A DNA stretch of 64,000 nucleotides from Haemonchus contortus (Eukaryota; Nematoda; Chromadorea; Rhabditida; Trichostrongylidae): positions 42,178,240-42,242,239 of the forward strand of contig LS997564.1 of NCBI GenBank assembly GCA_000469685.2, read 5' to 3'. The translations under genes were made by a program, and so were the position numbers. A model generated the notes under the pieces. That model worked only from the letters and a program-made list of their open reading frames with translations. It made no database searches and was not told the DNA's origin. Of the stretch, positions 10,202 through 32,800 are shown piece after piece. Each line of letters starts with the position of its first letter. Position 1 is the first letter of the stretch.

Positions 10202-12355
10202 ATGTGCAGAGGGCGACTCTTGCAGCGACTGTTGATTCCTGTGGTGGTCATCAATGCCTTATCGTTCACATACATTGTTATCACTCTGAGTAATTCGTTA
10301 ACTGATGGGTAAGTTGATTTGGAGGCTCTGCCTTGCTTCTTTATTTTCCGATTCAAATCAATCAACTCGGCTGTGCATGCATCATGTTCAGATGCATGGC
10401 GTACCCTTGTCTCCCTCACTGCTGTAAGATCAAACCAAATAAGCCGTGTCGTGTATTTTAGTGCAACAACGCCAATGTTATAACGTCATCGAATGATTAT
10501 CCTCTTTTAATCGAGAAAATCTTCCAAAAATGCTGTTTTTAGAGATGAACTGGCTTCTACTGTCACACCTCGGGCTCATAAGCTGTGCGTAATTGGTGGG
10601 TTTTTGATTGGTGCAGAATTTTTCTCCATTTCATTCCTACACGGCTTCCGGCTCCTGAAATTGGTAGTTGGATTCCTTTTTGATTAGCGAGTAGATATCT
10701 TATTTTCAACAATTTCTGCTTTTCTGCACCGTGTTTTGGCTTTCTAAACGTTCGCCCTCATTTTTCTGGATAATTAATTACTTCTCTGCCCTTGAACGAT
10801 CCTCCGTACAATCCCGTTGAAAGAATGTAACGATTTTGACCTGAATGGTATAAATTACAAGAAGTTTTCAGTGCCTTACCGAGATCGGGAAGAAGAGCTG
10901 TCAGAGTTCGCTCCTCATATGAGCAAATTCCTGCGTGAACAACGAGTGGATCACTATTTGATGGTGATGAATCAGACCGATGAGTTCCGATTCAACAGAG
11001 CTTCACTTATCAATGTACGGAATACCTTCGAAGTACTGTTTTTTGTCGTTGTTCTCGAATTTTTGATTGAATTCAGGTTGGTTGGTTCGAATCTGATCGG
11101 CTCGGCTGCGATTACATGGTGATGCATGATGTCGATCTGCTACCGCTCAATCCAGAGATCAGCTATCGGTTTCCTGGTGAAGGCGTTGTGAGGCACATTT
11201 CTGCACCACAGTATCATCCTAAGTGTGTTTTGTCTTCTTTTTTTTCGAGATAGAGAAGGATATTTTTGTGGGTTTTGTCTAGTTGTTTACTGTTTTATAA
11301 CATTTATTTATCTTTTTGAAGATACAACTACTCGAAGTTCATTGGCGGCGTTTTGATGCTAACAATGAACGATTACAAGGATTTGAATGGCATGTCGAAC
11401 AAGTATTGGGGATGGGGACTTGAAGATGACGAGTTCTACCTAAGAATAATGTAAGAGTTTGATTCAAGGGAGGTGTTGGTATTGAACAAGTTTTGATAAA
11501 GTTTATGCTTCTGCAAGCTTTTCAATCATATTTGCAAGCATTGTGCGAAACACGGGTGACTTCGATTTCCCATCAAAAGCCTGTTAACACGCAACTTTCT
11601 GTGTTCAAGGCCAGTATTCTTTTCAGCCTGGTTAATAGGATCTTGATGGGGAAGTGAAGCCGCCGGCATCTTACTATTGTTTCTTTTGTTTGATTCTGTG
11701 TTGAAATTCCTTCAGGGACGCGTCACTGAATTTGACAAGGGTCGCTAATCTCTCTACAAATCGTTCAAATACGTTCCGCCATATTCATGGTGCTGAAAGG
11801 AAACGTGACTACGCAGTGGTAACAAAGGAACAAAAGGCAATGAAAAGGAAAAGGGATCATGTAAGTCAACGATTGCTTTATTTCTTTTATATCGGATGAT
11901 ACTATATCTCGTATCTTTATTCAAGCTTCAAATCAGCAAAAAGTATTAAATACCTGGGTTCTTGTTACTAGCCTTCTACCGTGGACAAATTGGCCTCATA
12001 AGAAGCAAGTACCGTGCTTAGTTACAATTCCAACTTGCGCTCTTATCTAACTGTATCCATCCTACTTCGAGTTTTTGGCAAAACGAGAAGCAATAGGATA
12101 AAAGAACGTTCGATATAAGGAGCAAATTGACTTATTCCATGCTTAACTAATGATATCGAATTCTATGAGAAGATAAGGATCAGACAAATATGCTATTTAT
12201 AATCCTTATAGATCTCTGGCTTGAATAATGTAAAGTACAATATCACCGCACGTCGAACTCGAACCTATGGTGAAGCTACCGTTAATGTGGTTGACGTGCA
12301 TATCTACTGTGATATGAAGTGGACGCCATATTGCAAACTCAGGTCTAGACGGTGA
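10202..12355 (+). CDS. sqv-3: Xylosylprotein beta-1,4-galactosyltransferase 7 (galactosyltransferase I), 7 exons
   Basis: Exons 10202-10308, 10543-10595, 10872-11014, 11077-11222, 11322-11450, 11716-11860 and 12212-12355 join in phase to 288 residues, about the size of C. elegans SQV-3. This Golgi type II membrane enzyme adds the first galactose of the GAG linker (Gal to Xyl-Ser) for heparan sulfate and chondroitin. It has a short basic N-tail (MCRGRLLQR), one membrane anchor (residues about 10-29) and a GT7 catalytic domain. In the domain are VPYRDREEEL, the metal-binding DVD at residues 119-121 in HDVDLLPLNPE, and WGWGLEDDEF at 179-188, the acceptor-binding family signature. It has N-glycosylation sequons in the lumenal part. 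The C-terminal exon has GLNNVKYN and conserved cysteines. It is the divergent neighbour of the V-ATPase pair, as in C. elegans (from memory). All key residues are present, so it looks functional. Confidence 0.95.
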
Positions 12356-13713
12356 CATGATGCAGGTAGCGCTTTTCTAATCAATCAATCTTATCAGTAT
12401 ACAAAATTCTCACCTATGGACCTATAGAAAACACTTTAGGTGCTCTTCTGAGCTCTTAATTTTGAAAAGAAGAAGTCAGCATCTCTCCAACTTCTAGCTG
12501 TTTTATCACAATCGAATTAGCACTGGTGATAGAGATTTATTCATGACTCAAAAGACTTATGTTCACAGTGATATTGCTTCATTTTTCTCTTTTTCTGTTT
12601 TTCTCTTGTTTGCTACTTAATCGTGACCAAAGTTGCACAATTAGTCATCGATTAGAATTAGATATCTTTTTGTTCCAATCTCGTTTTAGTATTTATTCAT
12701 ATACACATTTAGATCGTTTCTAGGTATCAACTAGCACCCCCTCCGTAAAAATGATCCTGGGTAATCGAATTTGACAACATGAAGATGCGAAAACAGATTA
12801 GTTCCAATATTTTGCTCAAATTTTCACTTTGCGAAAATAACTTCATCCATCACAATCAGAAGGAAAAGGGATGCGGGAGTGGGAAGCATTGCAGTGGAAC
12901 TCAGTTGGAAAGAGTGCGAATGACTTGTTTTGGAATTCACAGTGAGGTCGTGCACAAACTGCACAGTAGGGCGAAAAACGACTCCCACTGTAATCGCATT
13001 TATTCCTCCTCCCTCTTGTTCCGCAACCACGCCCAATGTAAGCGGGTTTGAAAAAGGCAGCTGTTGCTACGAATGAGGTTCAATTAGGGTCTATTTTGCT
13101 TATTGTTGGAACTGCTAAGTCTTGATTTTACTACAAGACTGCGGTTTTTCGATCTCATTATTAAAATTCCAGACTTACAGTTTTCATCAGACTCAGGGAT
13201 TTTCGGTTTAAGCAATTTCGGAAATGATCAGAATGGGAAGCAACTATAAATAAGTATAAATTTAATATAAATGAAAAACATATAGCTCAAAAACCTGTGC
13301 GGGATTCCGCGAGAAAAGGAAAATTGCCTAGTTCAACATGAAACCCGGTACCGTTTACAAAACCGATTTACCATTTGAATTAGCTTAAACATTTACCTAG
13401 CTATTGATCGAATTCCTTTTTATACTAGCCTTATAGTGAAGTAACTTGTATGCCTACATATTGTTACTGTGTATTTGCGACCAAGGCATTTTGTTGTTTT
13501 TGTTTCCCATGCATTTTACAAGCAGGTTCAAAGCTTTCTCACGTTTTCCTATCGTTTTATGGTCTGAAACTTGCCTTTGTTATAGCCTTGTTTCTTGAAT
13601 ATTTCTATTTGCCCCGTTGGTTGTTTCGGGTAATTGTGAATCGCCGTTTGCTAGCTTTGAAAATGTTCTTTCAAAATTTAAAAGTAGTATTATGACTTTC
13701 TGAAGATAAATAA
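12356..13713. other. Spacer between sqv-3 and the 7TM receptor (convergent 3' ends)
   Basis: About 1.36 kb of AT-rich sequence with no exon I can support. It should contain the sqv-3 3' UTR. The genes converge here, so no promoter is expected. Confidence 0.55.
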
Positions 13714-13719
13714 TTTATT
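13714..13719 (-). terminator. Polyadenylation signal of the 7TM receptor gene
   Basis: AATAAA on the minus strand, about 300 nt after the receptor stop codon at 14022. Confidence 0.55.
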
Positions 13720-14021
13720 CAAATGATCTATACATAGCACTCTTTCTTCCGTTCCTCCTTTTTCTCTGATTTTATGCATCCGCATGAACGCAGATGAATA
13801 TTAGCTCTCACTACAAGCGGTCAGAAGAACATTCCGTGGAGATCAGTAGGACTAGACGACATTAGACCATTAAGGGTGCCCGTAGTAACTTTGGGAAGTA
13901 TCGCTGAAGTAATCTCACGCTGTTGATGGCTGACCAGACTGAATGAAAGAAATTCGTCTGGCTCTTTTGACATTTGGCTTTTGGATTGTGTATAACAATT
14001 AGGAGCTTACCAAAGAACGTC

Positions 14022-22262
<8,241 letters not shown>

Positions 22263-23849
22263 CGTCGTCTCCCCCGCTGTAGGCCCCGTCGGGTCGTCGT
22301 GGCAAATACTCCGCTCGCGTTATCGCTAAAAACAATGGCCGTAAGCGTTTCCATAACGGACATTCCTGGTTGCTGATAGAGTCGGTTCGGTTGCCTAACG
22401 GCGGAGGAGACGACGGGTGATCATGCCGGGTCATTGTTAGGCCTTCTTACAGGCAATATCATCTTGAAGAAGCATAAACTGGCCATCAGATCGCTCTATT
22501 AGGAGAATTAGATCCCACACTCAAAATTTTCTTGCTTTGCCTGACGTTATACATAGGAAAGTTCAGTAGTGCACCAAATTGAGGCAAATTCACCTATGGG
22601 GTTATCTCTTGGGCAGTTTCGCAGGGAGCTTCGCCAGCCTCTGGCCCTGTCTTCGAGGCAATCACACGGAATTCGTGAAGAATCGTCCGTTGTCAGACCG
22701 GTTCAGTGTTGTTTGCTTGTTTGTTACTGAGCTTTTGGAGAGATGAACCTGTTCCGAAACTTCTGTTACGATCAAAAAGTTTGATTGCGAGGCTCGCTAC
22801 AGGCATTGGCTTAAATGAGCTTTTTTGGAGTTATACAGCGGTAGAACGCGGGAAGGCGATAGGGCATTAATAGAGTCGTAAATACTTTAGATTCCAGGAG
22901 ACATCATCCGCCGCGACCACTACGACTGCTCAAGGGTTCTACTGTTCAGGTCTGAGCTCCCTGATATCCATTCCAACAGGGTGAAGCTGCCTTCCCGGAA
23001 GCAAATGCACGTGAATTCAAGTGGCATAATGCTTCAAGTTGTTGAGAAATTAATTAACTTTGAAGCCTCTGTCGAAGAAGGAGACAGATGACACTCTAAA
23101 GTTGTCATCTTTTGCGGAATAACATTCAGGGGGTGGGGGGGATGGGGGGAAAGAAGATACGAACTCCATTGGGAGGGTTGGCACTTGCTCTCAACTTCAT
23201 GCTTAACAACACTAGGATGTGGTTCGGATAAGTTGGTAACTTGTGTTCAGGGATTTGTTGCACAAGTGGATGCAACGGTATGGCTGCCAAAAAGGATGCT
23301 TTCTTGAGCTGAAAAGACAGTTTAACAGGCTACCTCGATTCCGATGGATAGAAAGATTCAGAACGCTTCGGAAGTCCCTCTAGGGATTGAATAGTAGCTC
23401 CAGAAGTACGAGGTAGACATCACGAGGGCAACGAAGCAGTTCTAGAGACTCTCACTTTTCCTGAAAACGTAAGCCGAATCTGAAAGTTGTCAGCGACAGC
23501 GCGTCAGTCTGGATTGAACTCTTTGTGGAGCCCAGTAGAGGCAAGAAGCCCAGTACCCGCTTGTGTTCTGCTATTGATCCCATTTCTGATAATCGAGATG
23601 AACAAATCATCATCGAGGAGTGCGGTAGGCCCCATTTTTAGTTGATTCCACTGGAATGAATGGTTGCGAGGAGAAACCACGTAATCGCACCTTACTCGCT
23701 CGGGCTTTACGAATAGGTAAAGATCCTCAGACTCTCGACTCGACTACTGCCAGCACACAATATGTGAGTTCATTTGACCTTACTGAAGTGAATTTGAGCT
23801 TCTCACAAGTCAGCCAAAACACTTTGTGCTGAACTTTGGGCTGCTTCAG
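22263..23849. promoter_or_regulatory. Divergent intergenic region, 7TM receptor / alx-1
   Basis: About 1.6 kb between the receptor start and the first recognised alx-1 exon. It should contain both promoters and the missing first alx-1 coding exon, since exon 23850-23987 starts without an ATG. A G-rich patch (23128-23152) is present. I could not pick the first exon with confidence. Confidence 0.5.
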
Positions 23850-26800
23850 TCGAACCAGTACGGTTTTCTCGCGGTTCCACTCAAGACCACGAACGAGGTC
23901 GACCTGGTGAAACCACTGACGACGTTCTTCAGCACACTATTCAAAGGATCTTCTCCAAATGTTCACGTACTGAAAGAAGCCATTGAGGTAGCTTCCTTGA
24001 GTGAACGGCTCCGATTTGTGCGCTCTGGACGTATTTTGTAGTCTTTCAACCGGCTTCGATCGAGAGCATGCTGTCAAACAACCCAGAACAACCAGTCACT
24101 GGCGAACTCATTGGCAGAGTGAGTAATCACCCTTTTCTTAACCACCCATATCATTCGTTTGAGGTAGGCCGACTCGGCTGCATTAAAAATGAGTTTCGAT
24201 ACCGTATACGCGAACGAGAGCGGTTGTCGACGACCAATTCTGCGCCCTTAGTAGGTTCACCAAAAATGACCAGTTCGAGGCCATTTTGAAGCCTCAGAAT
24301 CTCGAAAGCGATTTTCGGCTACAGCTGAAAGATAGCTGTTGATAGACGGCCGACCATATGGTTGTAGAATGTAAAGGATTTTGCCATAGAATCCAGAAAA
24401 ACCCCTGAGGTGCAACCGATTCCTTCAACAGCATACAAGCTGGACTCACACGATCAATATCTATAGTTATCACGTGAGCCTACATATTTTGACATCTTCG
24501 ACGTAATCTTTCCGGCAGCCTAGCGTACATAAGCACTGATCAGTCAATACCGCCGATTGATCGAGAAGGTCCTCATGATCTCTGCATGTGCGTAAGTCTA
24601 TCCCAAATCTAGCAGGCTCACCCGCCATAATATTGGGTGCCGCTATCTACACAGCCATGTGATTATTGATTTTACGCGTCCACGCACACTGTAATGAGCC
24701 CAAGCTTATAGTGTTCAAAAGTGATTCGGAATTGTTCCAGGTATTATGATCAATTAACAGTTTTTGAAAGGAAACTCGAACACTCGACAGCTCAACACCT
24801 CGAAGGATTCAAATGGAATGACGCTTTCGAAACGGGCAAATCATTTTTTGGCAAGGTAAAAACCGAGAGTTCACCAAGATAAGCCGTACACACGTCTCCC
24901 TTCTGAAATGACGAAAGAACCAGAACCTTTATATTTTGTCGCACCTGAACTATTGTCTAGCCCTGGGTGGTCATTTTCATAGAATCATGAGATTTTACGA
25001 CGTACGTCCACCAATGCCGTGTTTTTCAGACGCAAAACTCCATCGCGGACACCTTTCTCGAGCGAGCTGCAGTACTGTTCAATTACGGTGCCGCTCTTTC
25101 TGAAGCTGCTGCATCCCAAACGTTCCTCACCGATGGCGAGACGAAAACGGCCGCCAAACTTTTTCAACAAAGTGCCGGTACGCATAGGCGATTGCCGATT
25201 TGACGCGTTTATAGTTGTCGTCGTTTTGGTTGATAGAAAGGGAGTGGCTAACACAGACAGAGAAGCCTCAATGGAAAGACCGCGTTTTAGCGATCGTTCC
25301 CTTTTCAATTACATCCAATTAATTCCATCGATTATAGGGGTATTTGCTCATTTGCGAGATTTGATGCAACTGTCAATGCCAAAAGGCTTCACAACTGACC
25401 TGGTGCCGAGCACGTTGACGGCGTTGTCAAGTATAATGCTTGCCCAAGCCCAGGAATCCTTCTATAGGAAGGCCTATGCAGGTGGGATAAACTTCTGAGA
25501 GTTGCACCTATGAGCACTGGAAAGTTTAACATGACGTACCCACTAAAATTTCTCCTGATGACAGACATTTCTACATGTTTCAGAGAAGATGAATCCATCG
25601 GCACTCGTCAAGATCGCTGCGCAGACAGGAGACCTCTACTCAGAAGCTAGCAAATTAATGGATATCTCGAAAGGTTACTGGAAAAAGGTTAGAATTTCAT
25701 TTTACTGACCTCTTGCCTGGGTTCCGGGTACTTTCACTCTCTGAAGGAGCCTATAGAGAACAATGAAAATTTTGCTCATCACACTGGTCGCCTTTTCCCA
25801 TGAAGCTCCTATGCCCTAGCCCATTCACTAGAATAAATGCATTTAGATGGATTTTGATTTTGGGAGCGTATAATCGATATCCACTTGCAACGCATGCCCT
25901 GCATACATACGTTAGCTGGTGGAAGGGTTCGAATCTTGAATTAGTTGGCATCTTACAATTAGACGAACTTCACACGTTGCTCTTATGTATATTGATTAGT
26001 CGCGCAGCCTCCTCCGACTTTCCCATCGTGCACAACTCGCTTGGCATTCAGGACTGGCTAAACGTCGTTTCGGGTAAAGCGTTTGGATTTCAAGCGATAG
26101 CCGAACTGCATCAAGCACAGGTAACTCACTAATATTTGAAAATCCCACGGGACCTCGATTCTTCAAGAGTTATCATTGGATTGCTTCAGGTCAACTGGGA
26201 ACGTCACGAAGTCGGCGAACGTTTGAGTCGACTGAAACACGCCCTTGAGCTCGTAGAAAAGATGAAAAGACGTCTACAACCGACCTGTTTCCGGGAACAA
26301 ATCTCGGAAATCGAAAATGCCTACAAGTCCTCGACAAGCGATAATCGTCTCATTGTTAGTTGATCGGTTCTCATCACTAACACATGGGTCCATATAGCTT
26401 GGAAGTAACGAAAAATCATATGCCCAGCAGCCGTATAATGTTGCTATTTCATTGTATGGCCTGAGCCAAGCCAGTAGGGTACCGATAACCCAAGTTTAGC
26501 TTAGTTGCGAAGACCAGTAATTTCGATCCAATTCGATCGGGTGCCCACGATCACTAGCACATCCATTTCCAGTACTTGTTTTACCCTGATCTCATCTATA
26601 ACCGCCCTCCTAGACACTTAGAAAATCAGAGCTAGGTAATGCTGCGCTACTATCCCCATTACTTGACCCTTGTTGGCAAAACTTCTCGCTGTCCAACATC
26701 ATAGCTTGATAAACCTTCATTGCAGTACCATGAACAAATTCCCGATTATTTCACTCTTCCTGCACTTCCACGAGCTGTATTGGCGAAGCTGACCCCAGTG

Positions 26801-29800
26801 GAGAAACCGCTTTGCCCCACTTTCAAAGGTTTGCTTTTCACAAATGAATATTTCCCAGAAGGGCTGTGGCGAGTAACTGGCAGATCGTTTTCACTAACCT
26901 CATTCCAGACGTTTTTGCTGCGGTGGTTCCTGAAACAACGATGGCAGCGATGAAGAAGTTCGAGCAGATGAAGGCCGAGCAACTCCAGAAATTGAAAAAT
27001 CGTCTTTCCGAACAGACGGAGTTGATGGATTGGTGAGTATTCCAGCCCTGAAATTGAATAGACAATCGGGGGAGCTACTCAGTGATTGTCGACTCATTTT
27101 GAACTCCAAATAATAAGCCATGGGTCACAGGTTGCATTACTAAAACATGGATTGTCACAACATATAAAGGATAAAGGATAAAGTTTGTGGCGTTAATCAA
27201 TCCCGTCTGAGGGATGCGCCACCGCACTCGACTTCCATTCAGAATTGTAGTGGCAATAATGAGGGCGTATGTGGCCTATACAATGACTTGCGGTGGCCAG
27301 ATGATGTACAAGTCAGTGCTTTTATCCTCCCAGACGAGTCTGGTACCAATTCACCGACCCCGGCGGGATGGAAGGCTTGGTTGGCCTAGGCGGACATCGA
27401 TCCGGGATTCGAACCCCTGACCGTGCGTGTCATATAGTGCGCCACTTGCCACTACACCACATCCGCCCCTGTCACCCCCAACATATAGTAGCAACTAATC
27501 GTAGCTCCCCCAATCAACTGTCAAGGAAACCTTTTTCGAGAAAAAAGTAAAAAATTTTCCGAAAAAATATGTGATCGACCTCGAAAATTTCAAATGTTAA
27601 GCATTGTGGCATCGTTGAATGCTCCAGATGTGATACCGGAGAAGGTGAAGCGGAGCTCTTCAGAGGTAGTCATGTCGTAAAAGAGCGAAATTGATTGATT
27701 TTATTGATCGCACTTTTATTGATCGCACGACTGGACAGGTGAAAGAAACCGGTGGAGCAGCAAATATGCGTAGGAAATTGTACGATTTAACTGTGTCACA
27801 TAAACGGAACAGCGACATGTTGGCCGAAGTGAGTTGGTGGTTTGTCCTTCATCCCATTTCAGCTACTGAACACCCATGTGGGACGAGCATGTGAAGGAGC
27901 TTGTAGGGGTGACATGAAATGACAGAAATACGAAACATAGACAAAGCAATAGCCCCATCTGTTCCCAGGTGCATTCGCCCAATGTAACCTATGATCCAAA
28001 CAGAATGACACGATCTTTCGGAATCGGAAACTCACCAGGTTTCTTTAAACTCGGCCCTGAGCCTCATCTCTCAAAAGATGACCCAATGGAAGTCCCCAGA
28101 TGACGTGTTGTTTGAAATAGCATCGCTAAATTGGAACGCGGCTCATTCTCCCGTGTGGGAATAAAAATGGCGGCTCAAACCAACCCAAATCGGTTCAGAT
28201 CGATCGTGTACTAGTTGAAGAGAATCGCAGTGACATCGATCTTCGTCGACAGCTTCGATCGGATCGAGTAAGAATCACCAGCGAAGAACTCGTAGGGCCA
28301 TTTGTTCAAGTGAGGGCTCAGCTTCATTTCAAAGCTGGTTAAGCGCTTGGGATCTTCATGCGGTATATTATTCCAGGAAATTTCAAAGCATCTCGGTGAT
28401 CTGAAAGAAGCCTCTGAAGTCGACAAAGTACTTCAAAATCGATTTGACTCGAATGAAAAAGCTATTGACATGCTTAGTAAAAGCGAGGTAAATATCCGTT
28501 TGTTAATTGAGTCTGTTTATGCACTGCAATGGGCAAACAACCTGGCTCTGACCTTTCAAAAGAAGCTCTTTTCAACTTCCATTTATTAATCACGTACCAA
28601 CCACGTTGTGAATTCTGCTTTCATTTTTGTGTGAGATTCTCCTTACCTGAACTCACAGTTCAAGTAGGCCGTGTTGGATCATTTCCCCTCAGGTACAAAT
28701 TTGGGCCACACCCACATCACCCTCACCGTGATGTTGCTAGGACATTGAAAATCCTGCACAGCAAAATATGAATTTTGAGTTGCGGTTTGTTGAAACATCG
28801 CATCAGCTCACCAGCAACAATTTTGCATGTGGCAAGGGTAGGGAATGAATATTCTGCCACCATAACATCATGAAAACATTTCGGATTCCTTCTAGCAAGA
28901 GCAAGAGCCATTTGCTAGTGAACGGACGAACCGATTGAATATGATCTATGACGGGGTTCCTCCCCTTTCCACATTTTCAACCAATCGACTGGACAGCTGC
29001 AGCAGGCTCAAGCCCTGGTCCCTCTGAGTATGTGCGAATGGGGAAACTTTTTTGAGAAGTACATTAGGTAAATTATCGACCCAGTTACCTTAAGAACAAA
29101 ATTAACCATACGAGAGCAATTGCACTTTTCCGGTACACTGGGGAAGCCACATTGGTGCAATGGTTCGTGTAGGCAGGTTAGGGCGATTCCACTTTTGGAA
29201 TATTCTCCCTAATGCAAAAACGAATTTTTCCCAACTGTGAGAAGCCTCATCACCTCTTTGTCTAAGTTTCAGTTTCGAGCAAACTCTTGTAAAAAACAAC
29301 CTGGCCCTACTGACACGCCACCTCAGCCCTAACCGTCTTTCCAATGAAATGGTGTGCTTTTTCCTTTCCTCCTTATTGAGAAGCGCATGAGTAAACTCGA
29401 CTAGAGTATTAGGATTTAATGTAAGCTCTTATCTCCGTAGTTCAACCCAAAACTTGAGGAAGACTCACTCAGTTATCGCAACACAAAGGAAGACAACAAA
29501 ACAAAAAGAAATTGAACAGGCCACATGTCTGAGAGTCTGGCGATAAATGACCTCCATAAATGGAGGGGATAGAAAAGAGAAATCAAATAATTGACTCACA
29601 ATCTCATTATGAAGTCAATGAATGGAAGCGGGGAAGAGAAGGCGGGCGGTCGAGAGGTGGTCTTTGTGATGGCCTGGGCAGGTTTGCGAGCTAACCGATC
29701 GGTAAGTCGGTGGTACTTCTGGAAATGATCTACACTTGAACGATCGCTAACATTCTTCATTCATTCATGTCATTCACATTTTTTTCATTCCCATCTCCAT

Positions 29801-32800
29801 CATCATTCTGTCCAACATCTCTCATCATTTACCTCCTTATCATCTCCTTCTACATTCTATCATGTTATTACGTTATTGTACTTCTGAAATGTCAGCATCT
29901 CCCCAGCATCCTCCTCTTTCGCTTTCAAGCACGAAGTGACAGAAAACAGTGATGATTTAAATTTTTCAACTTTACTTACAAATTTAGAGAGAGCTCCGGT
30001 CACTTATACCGGTTCCTCCGTCTCAGCTTTCGAAAAAGGCTTCTGAAACGACCAGCACTCTACTGAAGTTACTTGATAGAGCCAAGATGATCAAACACGA
30101 GAGAGAAGATATCGTCAAGGTGAATCTTGCTTGGGAATCTTTACCATAAGGATAACTGGAGTCGAGCAGGGGTTAAAAAGCGCAACACTTTATTCACCGC
30201 TATGGAGCCGTATCCCAACCAAACCGGCCACTCTTCCCATACATTTGAGATCTGCTTAATGGTATGGGTAGCGCTTGAATTGTGGACGGTATCAGCTCAC
30301 ATCCGAATAATTTCCAGCTTACGGGCGGAAGTAGAGATATTTGGCGCATCCCAAAAGAAGCTAGGTCATCCAGAATGAGCCACAAAGACCTTTTCATACA
30401 TCACTACGGAAAAAGATTTTTGTATTCGTGAGCGTTCTCCCGGGACTCGTACAGTTGACTCACATGAAACAATTCAGGAAATCCTTTCCAAACTGGCATC
30501 TCCCATTGAAGCTGCCGAGAAGGCGGAAATGAATGACATTCTAAACATCAATGACGAGGACTACATAACGAAGCATGTAGGAAAGGTATTTAGTGTTGCC
30601 ATTTGGGTAAATAGCACGTCCCAGGCTCCGTTATACTCTGCGGCAGGAAGCAAACAATTCGACCGGTTTAAAAAACAAATCAAAAAGCGAAACGATTATT
30701 AACTCCCGTGCGCAGTGCCTGTTGTAGGTGGTCCACAACTGCATCAACAACAAAAATCAAATTCTCGGGTATCTCAGGCAAGGATGATGCATAGTGACAG
30801 GCCTATGTTAATTACGGGTACCGAATGATAATAATGATTGACCACTTCATATAAGCAGTGATAATTGTGATTATGGATCACCCGAGTGCGGAGCGATAAT
30901 TTTTGGTATTGATTCGGGGGTTCAGACAGGAGCCTCGAACTTGACCAAAGTACGCAACGAATCAATAACGTCGGAGATTTAGAATTGGAATCACATGACT
31001 CATCAATGTTTATTGTAAACATTATTATCATATCACATAAACTTTCCCTTAAAATCCCATCCTGATTGACAATACTACGGTACCTGCCTGAAACAATCAA
31101 GAACACTTAATGACATACTGATTACATACATAAATGAAATCATACACTTAATACACAATGTAGATAAATATACCAGTCACAAATATGCTATATTACATGT
31201 AGTAACAGCATCCAGGATGGATTCATTCCTATAGAGATCATCTAGCTATGTACTTCTACAAATTGACGCCGGAAGATGCGTTTATACTTGGCGACTTTGC
31301 GTCGACTGCAATCATCTACGGTGCCGAAACAGTATGGAATGACTAAAGATGACAAAAAGGCACAACAGCTCAATCACAATGTGACAATCTGAATTCAAAA
31401 GGGAGATGAAGCGATTTCGATGAGAATTTCCTCGACAGCGCTGATGGTTTGGACCTGAAAATCGAAGACAATCAAAATCTTTCCGTAGTACCCAGTAGAT
31501 TAGGTGGGGACTAAAATACAATTAGTCTTACTCGAGAATAATGAAGAATCTCAAAAACTGATAAAGGCAGTATTTTGTGAGTGAAACAGTGAAACGAAGC
31601 ATTTCTCCTCGACGATTAATAAATTCGCATGAAGCCAATTAAGTTTTTGCTTTTTACTGGTATTTGGACATCTTTCTACAACGTCCTATTTGTCAGCAGT
31701 TTCCTTTTATTCAGAGTTGCCAACCTTTGGAGGAGCTAGTCAATTCGAGTCTTGAAAAGCAAGAGTGTTTGTTACGAGATATCGAAGTGAGTTCTTTTCT
31801 GGCAATCATCGTCAGAAAAACGAAATGAATCGGATTCTTACCGTAATCAAATTATTTTTTCATAGCGCTACTACCGTTTAGTATTACTTGTTACCTATGT
31901 CATTCACGACTACAGTCCCTGAGGCGTTCCAACTATCCAACATGAAAAATTCGAGTACTCGCAAATCTATAGTATTCATTATGTAACTAAGATTCCGTTC
32001 AGCTGAGATCCCCAACGAGAATCCCTGGCGTGATGCCTTCAGCTATCAAAATTTTGAAGGAGTTTTGCACTGTCCATCAGACACCAAGTGTAGTTCGGTT
32101 GATTGGAAGGGTGTTCTCTCTGTCAAAACTCAAACACAACTGGTTGGATGATGATACTTCCATTTTTGGGCTATTGTGAAGAACTCGTAGTGGCTATTCT
32201 ATAAAAGGCACACGTTGACGCCCTTTTTCTCCCTGTTCATCTCGAAATTCTGTTTCGACAGCTCTGAACTTTTCATGGAAGTGAAACCTGCAGCCAAGCA
32301 AGAATTGCTCGCCATTCGGCAATATAGAAGCTGTCTTCGTCTTTTTAGAGGTCTAATGGTAATGATGGGTCCAATGAGCAGAGCATTCCTCTACATGTCT
32401 TAGACTACTTCACATAAAAACTGAGTTTCATGTGGGTTGAGTGCTCCGGCCGATACCACTACGAGACTTTGAAAAAGACACAGTAGGCGCTCAGCATGAT
32501 CCCCAGTAGTATAGGAGACCCATCGCATCGGTCGCTCTGCGCCGATCCTTAGCGGCACATCGAACTCCTCGATGCTGGCAGCATAAATATGAGCTCATTT
32601 CATTACAGAAATGGAGTGCTCGGTTCTCATTTGGAAATGACTCGGAAACCTCGTCTCAACGAAGAAAAATGCTGCGATCACTGCAACTCGGTTATGAAGC
32701 GTTCAAAGAGATCCAACAAAAGCTAGATGATAAAATCAAGGTCTGGAGAAATTTTCGAGTATCTATAAGCATTTCTGTCCGGGTATCAATCGAAAAGGAA

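Noticed and set aside
25019..25498. 159-codon plus-strand frame
   Set aside because: It reads across two alx-1 exons and an intron in the wrong frame for ALIX; the real exons are 25030-25177 and 25338-25481.
27390..27469. Possible genuine tRNA gene (A and B boxes, paired ends)
   Set aside because: It is joined to a body and tail shared with another dispersed copy, and no clean anticodon arm is visible; a SINE head explains it better.
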